Source: Candidatus Helarchaeota archaeon
GTDB lineage: Archaea > Asgardarchaeota > Lokiarchaeia > Helarchaeales > HEL-GB-A
Assembly (NCBI GenBank): GCA_016840125.1
Contig: JAEOSY010000669.1
Span: 1 to 13,561 of the forward strand
Length of the DNA: 13,561 nucleotides
Direction: 5' to 3'
A program made the translations under genes and the position numbers. The notes beneath the pieces are model-generated. The model was not told the origin of the DNA. It searched no databases and saw only the letters and a program-made list of their open reading frames with translations. This document shows, piece after piece, positions 1-6,210 of the stretch; positions within the stretch are counted from its first letter, which is position 1; each line of letters begins with the position of its first letter.

Positions 1-1879
1 CTCTGAATACGTTAGAAAGTGCAAAAAACAAAGAACCACATTGAAGAATTGCGTCCCAACGCTGGAAAAACTGAATTCCGCGTAGTGCCGCGTTGAAATC
101 AAGCCCACTCGTCACAATGGCGTTTCCCAGATGGGTAAGACCATACTTTCCCTTCTGTTCTCGAATCAGTTCGTTCTCTAGTAAATTAATTAGGATGGAT
201 TCAAAATTATACCGTTCCAATTCATCCTCATTGAAATAAATGTTTTGATACCGTTCCAAACATGATACTAGTCGCTTTTTTGAGAACTGATGTCTGAATA
301 GGGTTTCCAACATCAACCGAGGTAAATGACGGGGGCGCACCCGCGGCGGAGCCATTTCCAAGTGAAATCCTAAGATTTTTGTATAATCCTCATTGACTCT
401 CACTTTGGTCTCATAGAACCAATCGCGCGGAAAGTAATCCCACCCCGGAAAAGGATAAGACCCTAAATCTATGTGTGCGGGATCTCTAATTAAATCGATT
501 AAATCTGCTATTATGTCATAAAAAAACCATCGTTGTCTATAATCATCAGGTTTCGTTCGCTTGAGTTCTTCTACCCATTGATAATGATCTCTCAGCCATG
601 TTTGAAGGTACTGAATTTCTTCCTTCCTTCGACTCACTTCGGAGGGGGGCGACTCGTCAGCAACGAAAAAGATAACCTTCCCGGTGCGGTCGCGCATCCG
701 CCCGCACATTTGCATCAGGTCAGTGGCAGAATACCGTTCTGCATCCGTGACAATTACCGCCTTAATGTTAGAGACATCGATCCCGGATTCGAGTAAAGAG
801 GTACAGCAGAGAATTTGAATCCCGGCATCCTCATTGAATTTCTGAAAGATAAAGGGCTGCCGCCTTCGGGAGACACCCGCATGTAAAAAGTCACAATAGA
901 ACTGTTCTTGAATCTGGTTATCCTCAAAAAATTTAACGAAACGGTAATTTATTTTCCGCGCCATACGTTCTGAGAGTTTTCGGGTGCGGCAGAAAATGAG
1001 CATCTTCGCTGATTCTACTTTCACCCCTTGGTCAGTTTCCATCTCAAGATATTGCTGGATGAATGCTTCGCATTTGTTAAGGGCTAGAATGACTTTCTCG
1101 GCATCTGCTGACATAAAATTTTTCGCTTCTTTTGAATAGTGCCGAATGACTTCCTCGTAGGGAAAGGTCTGGTCAGGTTGGCGATAGATCAGTTTGCAGT
1201 TTAAGAGTGAACTCCACTTTTCTGCGTCGGACTCCGTGAAGGAAGCTGTAAGGCAACAGAATTGCAACGCTTCGGACTTAAATTCCTCTAACAACTTGAA
1301 CAGCATGGTTTCAAGGAGCATACCTCGATCCCGATCCTGAAGCACATGGATCTCATCAACCACAATCGCGCCAAAGGGTTTCGAGTCCTGAAAGTAGTGG
1401 CGGTCTTGCACTTGAAAGAGGAAGATCCGAAATGCCTCAAAAGTGGCAACAATAATGGTTTTCCCCCGGTATTTTCGCAATTCGGACTGCGTTGGTTTGA
1501 ATTCTCCCGCTAGCTTGATCACATGCACTCGTTCGTCTGATTCGGTATTAAAGAATTCTTCGATTCGCTCCGCCTTCTGGTCGACCAAACGCACGGAGGG
1601 AACCAAGTAAACTCCAACTTTATTTGCCATTAAGGATTTATACAAAGAAGCATACGCCAAAAGCGATTTGCCCGTGCCAGTAGGCGCGACGCAAAAGAGA
1701 CTTTGCCCCTGTAATGCGTGCCGAATGCCCTCTTCCTGATGATCTCGGAGGGCGAGAAAATTGAATCCGCGATTGTCAATAAAATTCTCCAAGAACTCAA
1801 AAAATATGCTTAATCGGAACTTTGGTAAGGATGGTTGTCGTCCCCGCCGCCCACTCACTCTATCTACTGATTGTGTCAT
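1..1879 (-). CDS. Ski2-like (Hel308/HELQ-type) SF2 helicase, C-terminus off window
   Basis: ATP-dependent nucleic-acid helicase or translocase. I read this frame by eye from the complement: it is open from ATG at 1879 to base 2, at least 626 residues. Motifs in order: Walker A PTGTGKS (66-72), motif Ia LVPSVRLVDQKAERI, DEIH box (175-178) in VVDEIHVLQDRDRG, very like Hel308 VVDEIHLLDSEKRG, motif III LTASFT (about 209-214), motif IV MLIFCRTRKLSE, motif V SLLESGIDVSN (about 360-370) and motif VI QMCGRMRDR (390-398). Near residues 595-605 GLTHLGNAIVTSGL matches the winged-helix segment of Ski2/HELQ/PolQ helicases (T-x-LG-x-A-x-x-x-S-x-L). The subfamily cannot be set without the C-terminus. No SD precedes the ATG, so the start is tentative. 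The gene looks richer in GC than its neighbours. A role in repair or replication-fork processing would fit the family. Confidence 0.85.
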   Translation of the reverse strand, partial: MTQSVDRVSGRRGRQPSLPKFRLSIFFEFLENFIDNRGFNFLALRDHQEEGIRHALQGQSLFCVAPTGTGKSLLAYASLYKSLMANKVGVYLVPSVRLVDQKAERIEEFFNTESDERVHVIKLAGEFKPTQSELRKYRGKTIIVATFEAFRIFLFQVQDRHYFQDSKPFGAIVVDEIHVLQDRDRGMLLETMLFKLLEEFKSEALQFCCLTASFTESDAEKWSSLLNCKLIYRQPDQTFPYEEVIRHYSKEAKNFMSADAEKVILALNKCEAFIQQYLEMETDQGVKVESAKMLIFCRTRKLSERMARKINYRFVKFFEDNQIQEQFYCDFLHAGVSRRRQPFIFQKFNEDAGIQILCCTSLLESGIDVSNIKAVIVTDAERYSATDLMQMCGRMRDRTGKVIFFVADESPPSEVSRRKEEIQYLQTWLRDHYQWVEELKRTKPDDYRQRWFFYDIIADLIDLIRDPAHIDLGSYPFPGWDYFPRDWFYETKVRVNEDYTKILGFHLEMAPPRVRPRHLPRLMLETLFRHQFSKKRLVSCLERYQNIYFNEDELERYNFESILINLLENELIREQKGKYGLTHLGNAIVTSGLDFNAALRGIQFFQRWDAILQCGSLFFALSNVFR

Positions 1880-2223
1880 ACTGAAACCAGATTGAGTAAA
1901 AAATGATCTTGATTATATGTTTCTTTTTTGAAAAATTCTAACTTTTAAATCTTCTTCCAGAATTTATTTTCCTTGAGTCATAGTAATTAATTTTAGTGTG
2001 TTTAATTTTTATAAAGTAAAAAATGAGGGAAACACCTTCTAAATTCAAAAAATAGGGAACTTAGTTTAGAAATCATTTAATAATCAGATTTAATTTCTCA
2101 TAAAATCCTCTCCGAACGCGGAAAAAAGCCGCTGTTGACTTTATAAAGGATTTTGTGTATAAATTTCCAGTAGAATATGAGGTAGTCATTGAGGATTATA
2201 AATAGAAAGTTGGAAAAGAAGAA
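1880..2223. promoter_or_regulatory. AT-rich gap between the divergent helicase and tnpB genes
   Basis: About 340 bases with no credible gene. It should hold the promoter of the minus-strand helicase and the left end of the TnpB element. TATA-like A/T runs are present (for example around 2008-2018), but base composition is so AT-rich that none can be assigned with confidence. The only clear structure is the nested inverted repeat at 2102-2154, listed separately. Confidence 0.35.
2102..2154. repeat. Nested inverted repeat, candidate left end of the TnpB element
   Basis: AAAATCCT (2102-2109) is perfectly repeated in inverse as AGGATTTT (2147-2154). Between them lies a second small hairpin, GCGG (2118-2121), loop AAAAAAG, CCGC (2129-2132). 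IS200/IS605 elements carry subterminal hairpins at their ends instead of terminal inverted repeats, and this one lies about 70 bases before the tnpB start, where a left end is expected. The exact boundary cannot be set without an empty site. Confidence 0.4.
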
Positions 2224-3882
2224 GTGAGTATGATGACGACAAAAATTGAGGAGAATAAAAATAAACCTAAAGGGACAATGAGACAAACTAAATTGGTTTC
2301 TAATCAAGCGGGAAGACGATGGAATAGGAAAAAATTCTGGGATCAACTCTATTACATAGCATCACACTATCACTTTCTAAAAAAGAAACTCCAGCAATTT
2401 TGTAAAGCAAAAAAAATCAAGATGTCAGGTACAAAGGAGGAAATAGTTAAACGTATTTGGGAGAAGGGATTTGAATTCAAGGATATTCAAGAATATGTAA
2501 CTCAAAATGTTGGTGAAGATTCGGATGAAACAATGTTATTAACGGAACGTATTCAACTAAAGAAAACTCATCAACTCTCCCATTTGTGCCATCTCTCGAA
2601 GAACTTGTATAATCAAGGCAATTACATAATAAAAACAACTTTGGAAAACGGAGATAAAAATGGGAAAAGTAAGTGGGTAGGATACCTTGAGGTAGATAAG
2701 CGATTAAAAGATTCCCCGAATTACCAAGGATTGCCTAGACATGTGGCGCAGCAAACGCTTCGGTTGCTTGAACGAGATTGGAAATCGTTCTTTAAGGCAA
2801 TAGAAGATTGGAAAGAAAACCCTTCCAAATATCAAAAGAAACCAGCACCGCCCCGATATAAACCAAAAAACGGTGAGCATTTGATTATCTTCACGAATTT
2901 GGAATGCCGCATAAAATATAATATATTTCGGAAAAAATACTTTTTACACTTTAATTATAAGGCAAAGTTACCCCCTGTGGCAGTAAATGGAATACGGGTT
3001 CCCCCTAATGCTTTGAGACATGCGCGTATTTTACCTAGACATACATACTACATTTTAGAGCTAGTTTATAAGAAATGGGTAAAACCTCTGAATTTAGATA
3101 TCACCCGAAAAATTGGAATTGATATTGGTCTACGAAATTTAGTGACGGTCGTTAATAATATGGGGCTGCGCCCTTGGATAGTACGGGGCGGACCTGTGAA
3201 GGCGATCAACCAATATTTTAATAAATTGCGCGGTAAGATCCAAGCAATTAACGGAGAAAATGGCTCCAATCGAAAAACCAATAGATCGTTTAGGTTAAGG
3301 CGAATCAGAGATAACAAACTCACTGATCTGTTTCACAAACTTTCACGTGCAATCATTGATTATTGTATTAATAATAATTTTGGAGCCATTGCTATCGGAT
3401 ATAATGAAAATTGGAAGCAAAAAATCAATTTGGGTCGAAGGACTAATCAAAATTTTGTTTTTGTCCCATTCCTACCCTTAATAAATCAAATCAAATACAA
3501 GGCGGAACTAGTAGGGATTCAAGTCTTAATGACGGAAGAAGGTCATACCAGTAAATGTTCGTTTTTTGATAACGAATCCATCGAACATCATGACCAGTAC
3601 CTAGGAAAGCGTGGAGTCTATGTGTCGAAAAAGAATGGTGGTAAAGGTGGGATTCATACGGGATTGTTCCGTACTGCTACAGGGTTGATTATTAATAGTG
3701 ATGTAAATGGGGCATATAATATCCTGAAAAAAGCATTCCCGAATGCTTTTGCGGACGGGCTAGAGGGGCTAGGGTTAGTCCCATGCTCTGTGAAGTTTTC
3801 AGAGCTAGAACAATTTGTTAACCTAAAGTCAACAGAACACGCACTCCCGAAAGCTGTTTCAGCGGACGGGATAGAGGTTTAG
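2224..3882 (+). CDS. tnpB: TnpB RNA-guided nuclease (IS605 OrfB type) with N-terminal SAP-like domain
   Basis: TnpB proteins are omega-RNA-guided DNA nucleases and relatives of Cas12. This one has 552 residues, long for the family (about 350-450). The RuvC core is present: IGIDIG with Asp300, then AIAIGYNENWKQ (388-399), where the usual RuvC-II Glu is absent, then TEEGHTSKCS (437-446) with Glu438/439, and NSDVNGAYNI (491-500) with Asp493. TnpBs with GYN-x-x-WKQ and EE-x-x-TSK motifs are known to place the catalytic Glu at the second site. The usual zinc-finger cysteines are mostly missing: only Cys445 is seen around 440-490. Residues 52-83 (LKKKLQQFCKAKKIKMSGTK and following) resemble a SAP DNA-binding helix-turn-helix. 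The start is GTG at 2224; ATG at 2230 is an alternative. The stop codon lies inside the 3' hairpin. No partner tnpA. Confidence 0.88.
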   Translation: MSMMTTKIEENKNKPKGTMRQTKLVSNQAGRRWNRKKFWDQLYYIASHYHFLKKKLQQFCKAKKIKMSGTKEEIVKRIWEKGFEFKDIQEYVTQNVGEDSDETMLLTERIQLKKTHQLSHLCHLSKNLYNQGNYIIKTTLENGDKNGKSKWVGYLEVDKRLKDSPNYQGLPRHVAQQTLRLLERDWKSFFKAIEDWKENPSKYQKKPAPPRYKPKNGEHLIIFTNLECRIKYNIFRKKYFLHFNYKAKLPPVAVNGIRVPPNALRHARILPRHTYYILELVYKKWVKPLNLDITRKIGIDIGLRNLVTVVNNMGLRPWIVRGGPVKAINQYFNKLRGKIQAINGENGSNRKTNRSFRLRRIRDNKLTDLFHKLSRAIIDYCINNNFGAIAIGYNENWKQKINLGRRTNQNFVFVPFLPLINQIKYKAELVGIQVLMTEEGHTSKCSFFDNESIEHHDQYLGKRGVYVSKKNGGKGGIHTGLFRTATGLIINSDVNGAYNILKKAFPNAFADGLEGLGLVPCSVKFSELEQFVNLKSTEHALPKAVSADGIEV

Positions 3883-3894
3883 GGGTATTCCCAT
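3733..3894 (+). repeat. Imperfect tandem repeat at the tnpB 3' end
   Basis: Bases 3733-3784 and 3841-3894 are diverged copies: both run GCA-Y-TCCCGAA, then GCGGACGGG-N-TAGAGG, a G-rich TTAG/TTTAGGGG stretch and TCCCAT. At protein level the copies read as FPNAFADGLEG and LPKAVSADGIEV. The repeat could reflect RNA structure instead of protein function, since it coincides with the presumed omega-RNA region. Confidence 0.45.
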
Positions 3895-3930
3895 TAGTAG
3901 CAATACTAAAAAAATGCCCTAAACCCCACA
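3733..3930 (+). ncRNA. Candidate omega RNA / right end overlapping tnpB 3' end
   Basis: TnpB guide RNAs normally come from the 3' end of tnpB through the right end of the element. Here the stretch contains a small hairpin GCATT/AATGC (3733-3746), then GGTTTAGGG (3876-3884), which spans the stop codon and pairs perfectly with CCCTAAACC (3917-3925), and inside it TTAGTA (3894-3899), a GCAA tetraloop and TACTAA (3904-3909). A GNRA loop on a perfect 6-bp stem nested in a perfect 9-bp stem suggests an RNA structure under selection. If the element ends near 3925-3930, the guide would be read from the bases just after. Extent and processing are inferred. Confidence 0.4.
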
Positions 3931-3992
3931 GATCACCTCCTCCTGATAGAGTTTAATGAATAATCTATCTGTAATCATCGATTTTTAAGAAT

Positions 3993-5153
3993 TTATATAT
4001 CTAATTCATTTAGGAATTTTTCACAATAAATGCACTCCCATTTAGAGTATAATTCGTAGAAAGACCAAAAGTTCCCTACTTCCCACCAATCTAAATTGAG
4101 TCTTTCAAATTCTTCTTTCGTTAACTTATGGAAGACAGTTTTTAATCCAATATATTCGCCATTACGATGGTCATCTATAAAATAAAAGGGAGATGATGAC
4201 TCTGATAAGCGATCTTTTAGATCTTTTTCTAGCCAATCATATAGAGATGGAAGATCAATCGGTGGTAGTTTGCTATCGTTTTCATAAAGATTAAGTTGGA
4301 AGTCTATAACACTTGGACAAAGTTCGAAATCTCTTTTACAGTTTTGAAAATCTTCTAATAACTTATTTAAGTTTAAGTATCTAGATTCTTTGTAAAGGCA
4401 TATAGTTCGTTCAAAAAAAAGGTTAAAGCAATCTAAACAATTCCCAATAAAATTATTTGCTAAATTCCAATTTTCGTCCCTAAATTTCTCCCGATTAAAA
4501 ATTTTACCATTTGAAAGGATAAAATATAAGACTTTCCCTAGTGAATATATATCACAACGGGAATCGATATTATCATCTCTCCCTTCTTCTAATTCAGGAG
4601 CCATATAAAACTTTGAACCCACCCATTCATCAGTTCGAGTTATTCTTTCCCTTAATTCATCCAAAGTTATTCCAAAATCAATTATTTTTATAATTCCATC
4701 CTTGATTAGTATATTTTTAGGCTTTAAATCTCTATGAATAATATTTTTGGAATGAATGTACTTTACACCATCTAAAATCTGCTCATAAATTTCAAGTTTC
4801 TTATTAATTGTAAGACCTTTGTTTACTATATCATCTAAATTTTCCTCAGCCATTTCCATAACTATATAATAATACTTATATTGTCCTGAATCTTCAATAC
4901 CCCAATCAATGATTTCAATTATATTCTTATGACCTTTCAACTTTCTTAGTACTTCTACTTCATTATTATAACGTCTAATAATTCTCTCATTCTTTCTTCT
5001 CTTAATTATTTTATAGCTCTTCAATGCTAAAACTTCATTAGTCTTCACATTTTTTACCCTAAAAATCAGGGCTTGTCCACCCCCTCCGACTAGCTTGTTA
5101 GAAATGGTTTGATAATCTCCAAAATTTCTAGTTTTTTGTTTTTGAAGTTTCAT
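3993..5153 (-). CDS. Hanks-type serine/threonine protein kinase
   Basis: Transfers phosphate from ATP to Ser/Thr of an unknown protein. The kinase domain fills about residues 13-270: glycine-rich loop LVGGGGQA (21-28), ALKSYK with ATP-binding Lys45, alpha-C Glu near 65, catalytic loop HRDLKPKN (140-147, base Asp142), DFG (159-161), activation segment to MAPE (184-187) and DIYSLG (201-206). Every residue needed for activity is present. The last ~110 residues (SVIDFQLN to the end) match no domain I know and could be a sensor or substrate-docking region. No membrane segment is visible, so it should be cytosolic. GGAGG lies 6 nt before ATG within GGAGGGATGA, fixing the start. It is divergent from the SCP2-like gene at 5348 across a 194-base shared region. 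Confidence 0.9.
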   Translation of the reverse strand: MKLQKQKTRNFGDYQTISNKLVGGGGQALIFRVKNVKTNEVLALKSYKIIKRRKNERIIRRYNNEVEVLRKLKGHKNIIEIIDWGIEDSGQYKYYYIVMEMAEENLDDIVNKGLTINKKLEIYEQILDGVKYIHSKNIIHRDLKPKNILIKDGIIKIIDFGITLDELRERITRTDEWVGSKFYMAPELEEGRDDNIDSRCDIYSLGKVLYFILSNGKIFNREKFRDENWNLANNFIGNCLDCFNLFFERTICLYKESRYLNLNKLLEDFQNCKRDFELCPSVIDFQLNLYENDSKLPPIDLPSLYDWLEKDLKDRLSESSSPFYFIDDHRNGEYIGLKTVFHKLTKEEFERLNLDWWEVGNFWSFYELYSKWECIYCEKFLNELDI

Positions 5154-5347
5154 TTCATCCCTCCTTTAAATTACAAAACAAAAATTAATAATAGCACAGT
5201 AATTTCTCGGAATAATCTGAAGATTTGTTTAATTAGTTTAATCTTCTTTATTAAACAAACACTTAAGAAATTCACTTATGACTTAAGTAATACCCGTAAC
5301 TTAAAAACTAAATATAGATTATAAAAATAAAAAAGGATGAGTGTGAA
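5154..5347. promoter_or_regulatory. Shared control region of the divergent kinase and SCP2-like genes
   Basis: Contains a perfect 10-bp inverted repeat, TTTGTTTAAT (5224-5233) and ATTAAACAAA (5250-5259), separated by 16 bases. Next to it are three direct copies of ACTTAA(G) at 5261, 5281 and 5299, spaced 20 and 18 bases, close to two helical turns. Repeats on one DNA face between divergent genes are typical of regulator binding sites. A TATA-like AAATATAG lies at about 5310-5317, before the plus-strand gene. No regulator is identified. Confidence 0.4.
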
Positions 5348-5677
5348 ATGGGGGCAATTGATAAATTTGTGAAAAAACTTGAATCGAAAGAAATCGAAGC
5401 TAAAGATTTGACTCTTTTCCTCGCAGCTCTCGAAGAGATAGCCAGAACTAATGAAGATCTTCAGGATGAACTAGAAGATGCCGTCGATACTGTGATTCAA
5501 TTCATCGTCCCTGGCGTTTTCCAAGCATATATCGAGATTAAAGATGGGAAACTCACAGTAGGGGAGGGTATCATGGATAACGCTGACATTCTCCTGGAAT
5601 TAACAGAAGAAGAATGTAAGGGTATTTTTACTGGTGAAACTGATTTATTTTCGTTATGCGAGAGAAAGGAAAATTAA
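5348..5677 (+). CDS. Small SCP2-like (sterol carrier protein 2 fold) protein, C-terminus short
   Basis: SCP2-fold proteins bind lipids, fatty acyl groups or acyl-CoA in a hydrophobic tunnel. Of 109 residues, 1-52 are predicted helical and acidic, and 56-103 (FQAYIEIKDGKLTVGEG, then NADILLELTEEECKGIFTGE) follow the SCP2 pattern: a beta strand, a glycine-rich turn, D-hydrophobic-E strands, then the E-E-x-x-x-x-x-x-x-GE helix. The usual final segment (GK-L-K-I-x-G-D, C-terminal helix) is missing. The protein ends DLFSLCERKEN, while the next frame reads MREKGKLMAK before a stop, so the end may be frameshifted or simply short. SD GGATGAG (5335-5341) lies 6 nt before ATG. It precedes the second SCP2-like gene by 137 bases. 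Family call is by pattern and moderate. Confidence 0.6.
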   Translation: MGAIDKFVKKLESKEIEAKDLTLFLAALEEIARTNEDLQDELEDAVDTVIQFIVPGVFQAYIEIKDGKLTVGEGIMDNADILLELTEEECKGIFTGETDLFSLCERKEN

Positions 5678-5743
5678 TGGCAAAATAACAAATAAAAACA
5701 AAATTCCCAAAAAAGTTTATAGCATTACGGTTATATCCCCCTA

Positions 5744-5803
5744 TTTATAAAAAAAAAAGGAAAATTACTAGGTTTTATTTGAATAATTATTTTTTTTAGG
5801 AGG
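5744..5803 (+). promoter_or_regulatory. Candidate promoter and SD of the 5815-7668 gene pair
   Basis: TTTATAAAA at 5744-5752 fits an archaeal TATA box and would place transcription start near 5770-5780. AGGAGG at 5798-5803 lies 11 bases before the ATG at 5815. An own promoter would separate this pair from the SCP2-like gene upstream, but read-through from 5348 is equally possible. Confidence 0.35.
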
Positions 5804-5814
5804 CGTCGCAGAGC

Positions 5815-6198
5815 ATGGTTGCAATAGAAGAGAGATTTAAAAATTTTATAACAAAAATAAGTCAGATTACTAAAATGGTAAAAGATTTTGCAGGGGAAAA
5901 CGTCCCAGATTTTATCTATATGAGTTTAAAAGCAAATTTAACCCTAGATGGAAAAAAATATTTGATGACTATTAGTCCAGATGAAGTAGAATTCGTAGAA
6001 GGGCATGATCCATTCACAAAATTTTCTATTACGGCGACCGAAGAGGTTTGGCATAATATATTTGATGGAAAACACACATTTTTCGGGGGATATACACAAA
6101 ATCTAGTGGGAATACCAAATTATCGCCCCAATCGGTTCAGTGTTTTTTACATCTCTGGAATGCTCTCAATGCTTCAACATCTCAAAATGAAGATCTAA
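5815..6198 (+). CDS. SCP2-like lipid/acyl-binding protein
   Basis: 127 residues. Residues 36-50 (MSLKANLTLDGKKYL), 56-90 (DEVEFVEGHDPFTKFSITAT and the following WHNIFDGKHTFF) and 91-120 (GGYTQNLVGIPNYRPNRFSV, FYISGMLSML) fit the SCP2 sterol-transfer fold: paired strands, a central helix ending in DGK/GE, and a last strand followed by a hydrophobic helix. It lacks any signal peptide or membrane segment, so it is probably a soluble carrier. The stop is 12 nt before the MmgE/PrpD start, with GAGGG directly between, so the two are surely cotranscribed; it may deliver an acyl or lipid ligand to that enzyme. No catalytic residues are expected. The call rests on pattern recognition; an uncharacterised SCP2-related family is the alternative. 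Confidence 0.6.
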   Translation: MVAIEERFKNFITKISQITKMVKDFAGENVPDFIYMSLKANLTLDGKKYLMTISPDEVEFVEGHDPFTKFSITATEEVWHNIFDGKHTFFGGYTQNLVGIPNYRPNRFSVFYISGMLSMLQHLKMKI

Positions 6199-6210
6199 GA
6201 GGGAAATACA

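Larger units (their letters stand above)
2102..3930 (+). mobile_element. IS605-type tnpB-only insertion element (boundaries approximate)
   Basis: The element is inferred from a complete tnpB gene with a hairpin-bearing non-coding flank on each side (2102-2154 and 3876-3925). There is no tnpA (HUH transposase) in the window, so any movement would depend on a TnpA supplied elsewhere. I see no target duplication, as expected for IS605 elements, which do not create one. Ends are guesses from the hairpins. Confidence 0.5.

Noticed and set aside
533..796. 87-residue plus-strand open frame
   Set aside because: Lies fully inside the helicase gene on the other strand, has no SD and no recognisable protein pattern.
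1..1879. A frameshifted or broken helicase
   Set aside because: Checked frame at Walker A, DEIH and motif VI: all fall in the same codon phase from ATG at 1879 to base 2 with no stop seen.
2098..2346. 82-residue minus-strand open frame over the start of tnpB
   Set aside because: Antisense to the presumed left end and tnpB start; composition is low-complexity Phe/Ile from A/T-rich DNA, with no SD.
3931..3941. Fragment of a 16S rRNA gene
   Set aside because: Only 11 bases match the 16S 3' end, which equals the complement of any strong SD; no flanking rRNA sequence.
5109..5324. 71-residue plus-strand open frame
   Set aside because: Overlaps the kinase start in antisense and covers the divergent control region; low-complexity Lys/Asn/Ser content, no family.
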